64,000 nucleotides of DNA, taken from positions 1-64,000 of the forward strand of contig WGNB01000059.1 of NCBI GenBank assembly GCA_016124795.1, in the 5' to 3' direction. Shown here in pieces: positions 15,017 through 22,853 of the stretch. The position numbers and the translations under genes are program-made. The notes beneath the pieces are model-generated. The model saw only the letters and a program-made list of their open reading frames with translations, was not told the origin of the DNA and made no database searches. The first letter of the stretch is position 1; each line of letters opens with the position of its first letter. Source of the stretch: Rhodopseudomonas sp. Lineage in GTDB: Bacteria > Pseudomonadota > Alphaproteobacteria > Rhizobiales > Xanthobacteraceae.

Positions 15017-15984
15017 TCCGCCGCTTCCTTCAGGGCACCGCCGCAACTCGAGCCCTGGCCGGCGGTGCAGCCGAAGCAATGACCGGCGACCCGTATGGCA
15101 TTGCCGGCGAGGTCCTCGTCGAGCAGGTCGGACAGATGCACGCGGTCGCGGCCGGCGAAGGGCAGCGGCAGATCGAGCATCTGGTTGAAGTCGCAGTCGA
15201 ACACATAACCCTTGTAGTCGACCGAGATCAGGCTGCGGCACATCACGCCGTCGAGATTGGCGTCGAGGTGGGCGTCCTGCAACAGGCCGAGATAGCTGTC
15301 GAACTCGCCCTTGGTCACCAGCATCGAGCCGAAGCGCTGGATCGGCATGTTGGCGAGCACGAACAATTTGTTGAAGACGATGCCGTAGCGCTCGCCGAGC
15401 ACGCGCTTGTAGTCGGCTTCGAGCGCGATCTGCGCCGGCGGCAGCGACGGCCCCTGCGGGTTATAGACGAGGTTGAGCACCAGCTTGGGATCGCGGCCGT
15501 ATCCCAGCGCGTTGAGTTGCCGCAGACCGCGGATCGATTCGTCGAACACGCCTTTGCCGCGCTGCGCCTCGACATTGCTTTCGAGATAGCACGGCATCGA
15601 GGCGACGATTTCGACCTCGTTGGCGGCGAGAAAGCCGGCGAGGTCTTCGTAACCCGGCTGTTCGAGGATCGTCAGGTTGCAGCGGTCCATCACCTTGACG
15701 CCGAGCGCCCGCGCGCCGGTGACCAGCCGCCGGAAGTTGGCGTTCAACTCCGGCGCGCCGCCGGTGATGTCGAGGGTTGCGACCTTGCGCCGCGCCAGAA
15801 ACGCCAGCGCCAGTTCGGCGACGTCGGCGGCCATTTCCTCGGTGCGGTTCGGGCCGGCATTGACGTGACAATGAAAGCACGCCTGGTTGCAGCGATAGCC
15901 GAGATTGATCTGCAACGTATCGAGCCGGGCGCGATGCAGGGCGGGAAACGGAATCTGGTCGAGTAGCGGCAGGGTGTCACGCAT
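15013..15984 (-). CDS. arsS: Arsenosugar biosynthesis radical SAM protein ArsS
   Basis: A 323-residue radical SAM enzyme. The 4Fe-4S motif CNQACFHC gives Cys32, Cys36 and Cys39, followed by the GGAPE motif in LDITGGAPELN. The C terminus carries the family-specific Cys cluster (GHCFGCTAGQGSSCGG). ArsS converts dimethylarsenite with S-adenosylmethionine chemistry into the 5'-deoxyadenosyl precursor of arsenosugars. Some relatives have selenocysteine in the C-terminal cluster; here all positions are ordinary Cys codons and no internal TGA occurs. The ATG at 15984 has AAGGA at good distance. No ArsM methyltransferase gene is in the window, so the substrate must come from elsewhere or the pathway differs. 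Confidence 0.87.
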   Translation of the reverse strand: MRDTLPLLDQIPFPALHRARLDTLQINLGYRCNQACFHCHVNAGPNRTEEMAADVAELALAFLARRKVATLDITGGAPELNANFRRLVTGARALGVKVMDRCNLTILEQPGYEDLAGFLAANEVEIVASMPCYLESNVEAQRGKGVFDESIRGLRQLNALGYGRDPKLVLNLVYNPQGPSLPPAQIALEADYKRVLGERYGIVFNKLFVLANMPIQRFGSMLVTKGEFDSYLGLLQDAHLDANLDGVMCRSLISVDYKGYVFDCDFNQMLDLPLPFAGRDRVHLSDLLDEDLAGNAIRVAGHCFGCTAGQGSSCGGALKEAAE

Positions 15985-16082
15985 AGATATAAGAATCCTT
16001 GAATGTGTCGCGACAAGCGTGCCACGGCGGGGTTGGCTTCGTCACCCCGTCGCCGGTCACATCGGGACAAATTGGCGTGAGG

Positions 16083-16865
16083 CTATCCCGCGAGCGCGGT
16101 CGCGACCGGCGCGTCGATGCCGATGCGGCCGAAGCCTGGCAGCTTGAGCGCCGGATGGCGCAGATCGAAGCCGGCGACCAGCCCGAGCAGATTGACCTCG
16201 AAGCCCTCGACCCAGCCCGCCTTGATGCCGGCGAGCCCGAAGGCGTTGAGTTCCACGCCGGTGCCGCTGTCGGTCTTGCCGGCATAGACGCCGTCGCGGA
16301 AGTCGCGGCCGATCGCATTGGCCGGCAGCGCGACGCGCAATTCCGGCACCGCGCGCAGGATCGCGGCGGTGAAGCTGTTCGAGTTCGGTCCCGGCCAGAT
16401 CCGGTAGTCGCCGGCCCGGTTATAACCGTAGTCGCGCACCGCGGCTTCGACCTTGGGGATCAGTCGCGCGGCTTCGTCGCCCGAGACGTCGGCGATGGCA
16501 TGCGGCTTGTTGCCGTACCAGCGGCCGTCCGGCGGCCAGCCATTGGCGCGCACCGGCTGGCCCCAGCCGACGACGTCATAGCGGGTCCAGCGTTGCGCGC
16601 CGGCCGGCTTGAACACGATCCAGCTATGCACCGAGAAGATGCCCTTCCACGCGCCGGTCAGTCCGGTGAACACGATCAGCCGCGCCGGCCGATAATCGGC
16701 GGCCTGCGGCAGTTCGCCGGTCGACGACCAGTCGGCGTCGCGCCAGGAGCGCGGATCGTTGCCGGCCCAATAGAAGGCGGCGCGCGCCAGCAGCGGCGCG
16801 AGGAATATCGCGAAGATCAACAGCATGACGACGGTGCGGCGTTTGATGCGGCGTTGGAGCGGCAT
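16083..16865 (-). CDS. DUF3750 domain protein
   Basis: A 260-residue protein of unknown function. An N-terminal hydrophobic segment (residues 12-32) is a membrane anchor or signal. The conserved core includes WKGIFSVHSWIVFKPAGAQRW and YDVVGWGQPVRANGWPPDG near residues 70-115, and WPGPNSNSFTAAILRAVPEL near 180, whose NSNSF pattern recalls a peptidase-like site. That pattern and the HSWIV stretch fit the DUF3750 family. It probably faces the periplasm. It lies between the arsS cluster and the Tat-exported beta-helix gene on the same strand, without obvious coupling. Confidence 0.72.
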   Translation of the reverse strand: MPLQRRIKRRTVVMLLIFAIFLAPLLARAAFYWAGNDPRSWRDADWSSTGELPQAADYRPARLIVFTGLTGAWKGIFSVHSWIVFKPAGAQRWTRYDVVGWGQPVRANGWPPDGRWYGNKPHAIADVSGDEAARLIPKVEAAVRDYGYNRAGDYRIWPGPNSNSFTAAILRAVPELRVALPANAIGRDFRDGVYAGKTDSGTGVELNAFGLAGIKAGWVEGFEVNLLGLVAGFDLRHPALKLPGFGRIGIDAPVATALAG

Positions 16866-16936
16866 GAGGTCCAGCCTGACAGGACGTAACGCCTAAGATG
16901 GGTTCGGGGCCGAAGCATGGCAATGGCCGCGCCGCT

Positions 16937-18286
16937 TTAATTCACCCGGTTGCCGCCGATCGTCAGTTGCGGGAACTTGTCCGCGCCGCCCTGGGCGAGA
17001 TCGCCGGTCATCGCCTTGTGCCAGGCGAGCCCGACAATCGCGCCGCGCGTCGCGCCCTCGATCCGGTTGCCGGTGATGACCGCCGCGCCGGCATCGGGCG
17101 CGACCGACACCACGATGCCATAAGGCGAACGCCTGATCGTATTGTCGCTGGCCTTGACGTTGCGCAGATAAGGCCCGAAGCCGAGCCGCAGGCCGGCATA
17201 GGCGCAGTTGTCGATGGTGTTGCCGCTGGCGACGACATCGGCCTCGATGCTGATGCCGAAACCGTTGCCGCTGCCATCGGTCAGGGTCGACAGCACGCGC
17301 TGGCCGATATTGCGCACGACATTGCCGCGCACCGTGCCGCCATGGCCGCCATGGTCGAAATTGGTCACCGCGATGCCGTTGGCGGCGTCGTCGATGATGT
17401 TGTTGACGAAGGTCACGTTCTGATAATCGAACTCGGCATACATCGCGGTCTCGCCGAACTGGGCGCAGTCGTTGCCGATGACGGTGAAGTCGGAGGCCGC
17501 GTTGCCGCGCACCGCCGAGAAGGCGGCACGGCGAATGACGTTGTCGCGCACGGTGACGCCGGCGGCGCGATAGACATTGATGCCATTGCCGTTCTGGCCG
17601 TTGCCGCCGGCGCGGGCCTGCGTATCCTCGATGGTGTTGTCGGTGACAATGCTGCCGTCGAAGCGCTTGACGCTCTGCCAGACCCGGATGCCGCCATTGC
17701 CGGAGTTGGCGATCTTGTTGGCGCGGATCGTCAGCCGGCTGTCGAGCGCCATCACGCCATTGTCGGCGGACTGGGCGATGGCGTTGCCGGTAACCGTGCC
17801 GTCGCACTTGAACAGGCCGATGGCGTTGCCGTTGGCATTGACCAGCGCGCAATCGACGATGCGCAGGCCGTGGACGTCGCTGCACTGAACCAGTCCGCCG
17901 CCTTGCGTCAACGGCACGCTGTTGCCGTCGAAGGTGAGCCCGGTCAGCGTCACGCGGTCGACGCCCTGTGCCTGCAGCAACGACGGCCCCTGCAGCAAAG
18001 CGATGCGGCTGCGGCCGGGCTCGCCGATCAGTCGCGAGCTGGCGCGCAGCGTCAAAGCGCGGCTGCGATAGGTGCCGGGGCCGAGCCACAGCGGCTGAAA
18101 GGATTGCGCGGCGCGGTCGATGGCGCGTTGCAGGCTTTCGGTCTGGTCGTCGGGGCTGTCGGCGCGCAGGCCGAAGCTTGCGGCGTCGAGGCCTTGCGGG
18201 CGGCCGGTCTGCGCGGCAACGGGCGACGCGGTTAAGGCCGCGCCCGATAACGCACCGAGCAGCAGGTGACGGCGGCTGACTGTCAT
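16937..18286 (-). CDS. Tat-exported right-handed beta-helix repeat protein (TIGR03808-like)
   Basis: A 449-residue exported protein. The start MTVSRRHLLLGALSG carries a twin-arginine motif (SRRHLLL) and the signal ends AASPVAAQ-like near residue 27. The body consists of NosD/pectate-lyase-type parallel beta-helix turns rich in G-N-x-I/V, for example VTGNAIAQSADNGVMAL and VRDNVIRRAAFSAVRGN. This fits the TIGR03808 family of twin-arginine repeat proteins seen in this group of organisms. Tat export suggests folding with a cofactor in the cytoplasm. A start at 18295 is equally in frame. The gene begins 26 nt after the pyroglutamyl peptidase stop, so the two are probably co-transcribed. Confidence 0.78.
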   Translation of the reverse strand: MTVSRRHLLLGALSGAALTASPVAAQTGRPQGLDAASFGLRADSPDDQTESLQRAIDRAAQSFQPLWLGPGTYRSRALTLRASSRLIGEPGRSRIALLQGPSLLQAQGVDRVTLTGLTFDGNSVPLTQGGGLVQCSDVHGLRIVDCALVNANGNAIGLFKCDGTVTGNAIAQSADNGVMALDSRLTIRANKIANSGNGGIRVWQSVKRFDGSIVTDNTIEDTQARAGGNGQNGNGINVYRAAGVTVRDNVIRRAAFSAVRGNAASDFTVIGNDCAQFGETAMYAEFDYQNVTFVNNIIDDAANGIAVTNFDHGGHGGTVRGNVVRNIGQRVLSTLTDGSGNGFGISIEADVVASGNTIDNCAYAGLRLGFGPYLRNVKASDNTIRRSPYGIVVSVAPDAGAAVITGNRIEGATRGAIVGLAWHKAMTGDLAQGGADKFPQLTIGGNRVN

Positions 18287-18311
18287 GGCCGGCATTGTGC
18301 CCGGGCGCGGC

Positions 18312-18959
18312 TTAAGGCCGGTTAACGGCGGCGGCCAGCGCCACCAGGATCGCCTCGCCGGCGCGGGCGAGGTCGGCGGCGGTGAAGGTCTTCTTGCGGC
18401 TATGCGCCGGCCGCTTCGCGAGAGGCCGCGCGAACCGCCGCACCGGCGGCACGTGGATGAAAGCCGCCAGCTTCGGCCCACCGGGCAGGGCGACGTCCTC
18501 GGTCGCGCGCCAGCACAGATAGTTGCACAGATAGCGCCCGGCATCGCGCGACAGCCGCGCCGGCACGCCGGCCTGCGCTGCCGCCCGCAACAGACGCTGC
18601 GCCGGCATGTGCATCGTCAGCGCTGCCGGCGCCTGCGGTGCGATGACGCCGCGCCGCAGCACCTTGCCGCTGGCGTCGGGCAACAGCGCCAGCGCGTTGC
18701 GCGCCCTTGTTTCGATGCGGATCGCCGTGGCGCGGCCGTGCAGGCCGAACATCAACACGGCATCGGGTCGCTGGTCGGCGAGAAGACGCGGCAGGTCGCG
18801 GTCGACGGCCGCGTAGCTGGTCGTGAACACATGCGGCACGATCCTGATGTCCGCCAGCGCCGGCCGTCGCAGCCTGGCCAAATGCCGCACCAGTGCGCCG
18901 GTCGGATTGAACGGCGCGCCGGGGAAGGGGCCGAAGCCGGTGATGAGGATGGTCAGCAT
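18312..18959 (-). CDS. pcp: Pyroglutamyl-peptidase I family cysteine peptidase
   Basis: A 215-residue C15-family peptidase that removes N-terminal pyroglutamate. It begins LTILITGFGPFPGAPFNPT, the family opening. The catalytic Cys lies in DAGRYLCNYLCWRA and the His in AFIHVPP; the Glu position falls in the LMFGLHGRAT segment, where the usual FGLAxE pattern is altered and should be checked. The ATG at 18959 fits family length; the longer frame to 19112 is not needed. The beta-helix gene follows closely downstream. Confidence 0.75.
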   Translation of the reverse strand: MLTILITGFGPFPGAPFNPTGALVRHLARLRRPALADIRIVPHVFTTSYAAVDRDLPRLLADQRPDAVLMFGLHGRATAIRIETRARNALALLPDASGKVLRRGVIAPQAPAALTMHMPAQRLLRAAAQAGVPARLSRDAGRYLCNYLCWRATEDVALPGGPKLAAFIHVPPVRRFARPLAKRPAHSRKKTFTAADLARAGEAILVALAAAVNRP

Positions 18960-19358
18960 GAAGCGGGTATCGGATTTCGGCGCGGCAGCACGGGTGGCGA
19001 TTGTGCGGACAGCGTCATGGTTTTGCAAATCGACGTCACGCCGGTCTTGCGATCGCTTGGAGTGCGTCGGTTGTCGTCGAAAAAATAATCCTAGGACTAT
19101 TGACCTTCTCAAATTTCAGGATTATTGTCTCTCTCATTCCCGCTTGAACGAGGGCGCTGTCATGAGGCGTCGTGACGGTGGAGCGGGATGCGATGCCCGC
19201 GGGCGGGGGAGGACGTAACCTCCGCGCTCGGGCGGCGCCGGGGCTCCGCTCGCGGGCACTATGACCCGCCGCCAGGAGCTGGCTGATGGTGAGCGCTACC
19301 CGCTGACGAAGCGGATCAGCCGCCAGAAGCGCGGCCCGGACGCCGTCAAAGACATCGC

Positions 19359-19459
19359 GATGGAGCGCCGTAGGGCGCAGCGCCCTTCGCCAAGGGCGCG
19401 CGCCGAAAGGCGCAACGATGTGGCGCTTTACGGCGCTCCATCCCCTCGTGTCGGAGGGG
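19359..19459. ncRNA. Candidate structured RNA or palindromic repeat element
   Basis: A perfect 14-bp outer stem (GATGGAGCGCCGTA at 19359-19372 with TACGGCGCTCCATC at 19429-19442) encloses two hairpins. The first is GCGCCCTT-CGCC-AAGGGCGC (19380-19399); the second is GCGCC-GAAA-GGCGC (19400-19413), with a GNRA tetraloop. CCCCTC-GTGTCG-GAGGGG follows immediately (19442-19459). The nested arrangement looks like a three-way-junction RNA or a dispersed REP-like element. Strand and function are unknown. Confidence 0.45.
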
Positions 19460-19583
19460 GCAAAGACAACACCGCAAGACGGGCCTGCCCGGGCCGCGAC
19501 AAACAACAGGGCCGGCGACGCGTGGCCGGCCGGCTTTGACTGATCCGGCTTTTCGATGCGGCAGGTTATCCGGGCGCGATTGT

Positions 19584-19598
19584 TTAACAACTCATTAA
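19584..19598. promoter_or_regulatory. Perfect CtrA-type box upstream of the fliK-like gene
   Basis: TTAA-CAACTCA-TTAA matches the CtrA consensus TTAA-N7-TTAA exactly, 81 bp before the fliK-like start. CtrA controls flagellar genes in many alphaproteobacteria, which fits the gene downstream. Confidence 0.6.
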
Positions 19599-19678
19599 TG
19601 CGGCGCGTTTACGCTGACGTGGGCTTTGAAACGCCGCGCGGCCCGACGTGGTTGGCCGCCCCAGAACCGTGACCGGCA

Positions 19679-21259
19679 ATGACATCGATAGCGTCGCAGG
19701 CATCGGCCAATCTGACCGGCACGAATACGGCGGTGCAGCTTGGGCTGTTGCAGCCCGGCGACGTCGTCAGCGCGGTGGTCGCCAAGGTGCTCAACGCCGC
19801 CACACTGCAATTGCTGACGTCGATCGGCAGCTTCGACGTGCAGCCGCAGGTGTCGCTGTCCAGCCTCGGCCTTGGCGGCGCCGCCACCGGCGATGGCGGT
19901 CAGTTGGCGAACGGATCGTCCGGCAAGGGAGCGTCCGCCGGCGGCGCGTCCGGCAACGGCGTGCCGGTCAATGTTCAGCCGGGCAACGGCGCGGCAAGCA
20001 ATGGCGCGCCGTCGGCGGTCGTGGCCGGCAGCGCGCAGCGCAGCGGCGCGGCGCAGGCCAACGGGCCGCTCGCGGTCGGCGCCCGTGTCGAACTGGTTGT
20101 CAGCGGCACCCAGGCCGAACCGACTTTCACATTGAGGTCGCCGGTCGCCGATGCCGGCGCGGCGAAATTCGCGGTCGCGGCGACTTTGGTCTCGGCGCGC
20201 TCCGGGATCGCGGCCGGCGTCAACACAGGGCCAGTGTCGCCGGCGATCTTGCCGGCGGCGAGCGAACCGCTGGTGCAGGCGGCGGCGGCGCTGTTGCGCA
20301 CCGCTGTCGCCCGGCAGGGCGGACTGGCGCAGCTCTATGCCGATCTCGGTGCGGCGTTGACGCAGCCGAACCTGACCGTGCCCCGGCCGGTCGCCGTGGC
20401 GATTTCGCAATTGCTGGCCGCGCGCTTGCAGGTCGGCGGCGATGGCGGCGTCGATGCCGACGCGATCAGGACAGCGGTTGCGCTAGCCGGCCTCAACCAG
20501 ACGGCGCTGTCGGCGACGGGGCAGCCGTTGACGAAAGCCGCCGACATGGGCCTGCTGCTGTCGCAATTGCGTCAGGCGCTGAAAAGCTGGGCCGACAGCG
20601 AGCCCGAAGCGCCGGCGATGACGAAGGCATTGCCGACCGCGATGTCGGCCTTGTCGGCGCTGACTTCGGCGAACGGCAATAAACCGAGCGGCCCGATGCC
20701 GCCTTATCGCGACGGCCCGACGGTGGCGCAGGCGCTGGCCGCGCCCTCGTTGCCGGACGGCGCGACGTCGCGCGAGGTGGCGCTGCATCTGCTCGACAAG
20801 ACCGATGCCGCCGCCGCGCGTCAGACGCTGCTGCAAGTCGCGTCGCTGCCCGATCACGTCGATCCGGCGATGCAGCGCACCGGTACGGATGCCACCCGCA
20901 TGATGTTCGACGTGCCGCTGGCGACGCCGCAAGGAACGACGGTGGCGCAGATCCGCATCGAGCGTGATGGCCGCAATGGCGGCGAGGCCGGAACGGTGCC
21001 GGTCTGGCGGGCGAGCTTCTCGGTCGATATCGAGCCGGTCGGTCCGGTGCATGTCCGCATCGCGCTGATCAATGGCAAGGCCACCGTGGCGCTGAATGCC
21101 GAACGGGTGGACAGCGCGGTCAGCCTGCACGCCGCGCTGCCGTCGCTTGAAGCCGGCTTGCGCAACGCCGATATCGAGCCGGGCACGCTGAGTTGTCGCG
21201 CCTCGGTGCCGGCGGTCCAGCCCGGTCCGCCCGGCATGTTCGTGGATCGGCCGTCATGA
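19679..21259 (+). CDS. FliK-like flagellar hook-length control protein
   Basis: A 526-residue protein. The N-terminal two thirds are Ala/Gly-rich and poorly ordered (for example the G/S/A tract around residues 60-120). The C-terminal domain, roughly residues 400-510, resembles Flg_hook (FliK C terminus): FDVPLATPQGTTVAQIRIER, then SFSVDIEPVGPVHVRIALIN and a final HAALPSLEAGLRNADIEPGT. FliK measures hook length and switches secretion specificity through FlhB. The stop overlaps the start of an FlhB-C-terminal-like gene (ATGA), which supports the assignment. No other flagellar genes are in the window, so it may serve a distant flagellar locus. A perfect CtrA box lies upstream. Confidence 0.7.
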   Translation: MTSIASQASANLTGTNTAVQLGLLQPGDVVSAVVAKVLNAATLQLLTSIGSFDVQPQVSLSSLGLGGAATGDGGQLANGSSGKGASAGGASGNGVPVNVQPGNGAASNGAPSAVVAGSAQRSGAAQANGPLAVGARVELVVSGTQAEPTFTLRSPVADAGAAKFAVAATLVSARSGIAAGVNTGPVSPAILPAASEPLVQAAAALLRTAVARQGGLAQLYADLGAALTQPNLTVPRPVAVAISQLLAARLQVGGDGGVDADAIRTAVALAGLNQTALSATGQPLTKAADMGLLLSQLRQALKSWADSEPEAPAMTKALPTAMSALSALTSANGNKPSGPMPPYRDGPTVAQALAAPSLPDGATSREVALHLLDKTDAAAARQTLLQVASLPDHVDPAMQRTGTDATRMMFDVPLATPQGTTVAQIRIERDGRNGGEAGTVPVWRASFSVDIEPVGPVHVRIALINGKATVALNAERVDSAVSLHAALPSLEAGLRNADIEPGTLSCRASVPAVQPGPPGMFVDRPS

Positions 21260-21519
21260 CCGCGCCGTCATCCAAACTGGCGGTGGCGCTGCAATATCAG
21301 GCGCCGCGGGCTCCGGTGGTCACCGCGGTCGGTCGCGGCGAGGTGGCGCGCCGGATCGTCGAACTGGCCGAGGCGAGCGGCGTGCCGATTTCGCAGAACG
21401 ACGGCCTGGCGCTGGCGCTGTCCAAGGTCGAGATCGACGAGGAGATTCCGGAGAATCTCTATCGCGCCGTCGCCGAGGTGCTGAGCTACATCCTGCGCGT
21501 CTCGGGCAAGCTGCGCTAG
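21256..21519 (+). CDS. FlhB C-terminal-domain-like protein (EscU/YscU/FlhB family, truncated form)
   Basis: An 87-residue protein that corresponds to the part of FlhB lying after the autocleavage site: LAVALQYQAPRAPVVTAVGR, then EVARRIVELAEASGVPI, then EEIPENLYRAVAEVLSYIL. There are no membrane segments and no NPTH cleavage motif; the protein begins just after where that motif would be. Such short FlhB-like proteins are known to be able to stand in for the cleaved domain in switching type III export specificity. It is coupled to the fliK-like gene by a 4-nt overlap and so probably works with it. Confidence 0.78.
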   Translation: MTAPSSKLAVALQYQAPRAPVVTAVGRGEVARRIVELAEASGVPISQNDGLALALSKVEIDEEIPENLYRAVAEVLSYILRVSGKLR

Positions 21520-21615
21520 GCGGCGGCGCGTCTGGAAATATTTCCTAACCAGATTGCGGGCCGCACCGGATTGGATTATAGTCCTTCAGCGATGCGGTTG
21601 GGTGGCTTGGGCCCC

Positions 21616-21624
21616 GGGGGGGGG
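21616..21624. other. Homopolymer of nine G between convergent genes
   Basis: GGGCCCC followed by nine G lies 6 nt outside the meaB stop. It is intergenic and could be a length-variable tract or an assembly-sensitive spot; it affects no reading frame. Confidence 0.5.
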
Positions 21625-21629
21625 CCGCC

Positions 21630-22610
21630 CTAGACGCCGAGCGCTTGCGCGATGGCTTCGACCGCCAAGGTCGGCGCCAGCGTGCCGGCGGCGACCTCGG
21701 CCTCGGCCTGTTTGACCTTGGCGCGCACGACCGCGTCGCTGCGCAGCCGCGCGGTCAGCCGTTCCTCGAGCAGCGTCCACATCCATTTGACCTGCTGGTC
21801 TCGCCGGCGCTGGCCGAGTTCGCCGGACGCGGTCATCTTGGTCCGGTAGTCGATGACCTGATGCCAAAGGCCATCGATGCCGTCGCCGGTCAGCGCCGAA
21901 TAGGTCACGACCGGCGGCGACCAGGTCGGCGAGCGCGGGCTCAGGATATGCAACGCCGAGCGATAGTCGGCCGCCGCAATATTGGCGCGGGCGATGTTGT
22001 CGCCGTCGGCCTTGTTGACCGCGATCATGTCGGCGAGTTCGACGATGCCTTTCTTGATGCCCTGCAACTCGTCGCCGCTGCCGGCCACCATCAGCACCAG
22101 GAAGAAGTCGGTCATGTCGGCGACCGCGGTTTCCGACTGGCCGACGCCGACCGTCTCGATGATGACGACGTCGTAGCCGGCGGCCTCGCAGAGCAGCATG
22201 GTCTCGCGGGTTTTCGCCGCGACGCCGCCGAGCGTGCCGGACGACGGCGACGGCCGGATATAGGCGTTGCGGTCGATGGCGAGCCGCGCCATCCGCGTCT
22301 TGTCGCCGAGGATCGAACCGCCGGTGCGCGACGATGATGGATCGACCGCCAGCACCGCCACCTTGTGGCCTTGCGCGGTCAGCGCCGAACCGAGCGCGTC
22401 GATGGTCGTCGACTTGCCGGCGCCCGGCGCGCCGGTGATGCCGAGCCGGATTGCCCGGCCGGTCAGCGGCAACAGCTCCTGCACCAATTGATGCGCGGTC
22501 TGGCGGTGGTCGGCGCGCGTGCTTTCGATCAGCGTGATGGCGCGGGCGAGCGCAGCGCGGTCGCCGGCGCGGATCCTGGCGGCGAGGTTGGACGAAGTCG
22601 CGGCGGTCAT
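21630..22610 (-). CDS. meaB: Methylmalonyl-CoA mutase-associated GTPase MeaB (ArgK family)
   Basis: A 326-residue G3E GTPase that protects and reloads B12 on methylmalonyl-CoA mutase. Motifs: Walker [18 protein letters not shown] near residue 60, [22 protein letters not shown] near 90, Walker B-like [13 protein letters not shown] near 150 and the base motif VNKADGDN near 200. Length fits the family. It lies on the same strand as the mutase subunits about 1.7 kb away, separated by a DUF900 gene on the opposite strand, so it is not simply co-transcribed with them. Confidence 0.9.
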   Translation of the reverse strand: MTAATSSNLAARIRAGDRAALARAITLIESTRADHRQTAHQLVQELLPLTGRAIRLGITGAPGAGKSTTIDALGSALTAQGHKVAVLAVDPSSSRTGGSILGDKTRMARLAIDRNAYIRPSPSSGTLGGVAAKTRETMLLCEAAGYDVVIIETVGVGQSETAVADMTDFFLVLMVAGSGDELQGIKKGIVELADMIAVNKADGDNIARANIAAADYRSALHILSPRSPTWSPPVVTYSALTGDGIDGLWHQVIDYRTKMTASGELGQRRRDQQVKWMWTLLEERLTARLRSDAVVRAKVKQAEAEVAAGTLAPTLAVEAIAQALGV

Positions 22611-22853
22611 GGCCGGACTGACGAGCGGCGGGGCAGGTTCGGGGCGGGGACAGCGGTCCGCGCTGGATACGACAATTTCATGCCTTTGCCCAGTTGCCCA
22701 GCTCCGATGGAATGAGCGTTATCGATAATCGGTCTTGCCGGTCAGGCCAATACGTCGTTCGATGCGTTGTTAATTATCGTTAGAATTTCTACGTATTGCA
22801 ATCTAGGATGGTCGGTATGGCGAGACGATCGCTATTGCCGGAGGAACATCATC
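22611..22853. promoter_or_regulatory. Divergent promoter region between meaB and the DUF900 gene
   Basis: About 240 bp of relatively AT-rich DNA near 22760-22805 lies between divergent starts. GGAGGA at 22840-22845 decides the TTG start of the DUF900 gene. No specific operator was recognised. Confidence 0.35.

Larger units (their letters stand above)
18960..19678. other. Gene-free region with a multi-hairpin element and a CtrA box
   Basis: About 720 bp between divergent genes with no convincing protein. Frames of 185 and 92 codons exist, but they read as Arg-rich GC-skewed translations without family features. The notable contents are the structured block 19359-19459 and the CtrA-type box at 19584-19598. 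A short AT-rich part near 19085-19135 may hold the pcp promoter. Confidence 0.55.

Noticed and set aside
15013-15100. Selenocysteine in the ArsS C-terminal cluster
   Set aside because: All cluster positions are Cys codons, and the only TGA is the terminal one that overlaps the next GTG.
16898-18235. 445-codon plus-strand frame opposite the beta-helix gene
   Set aside because: The minus strand has a Tat signal and beta-helix repeats; the plus-strand translation has no recognisable features.
19036-19590. 184-codon minus-strand frame in the gene-free region
   Set aside because: It crosses the hairpin block and the CtrA box, has no good start site and no family similarity.
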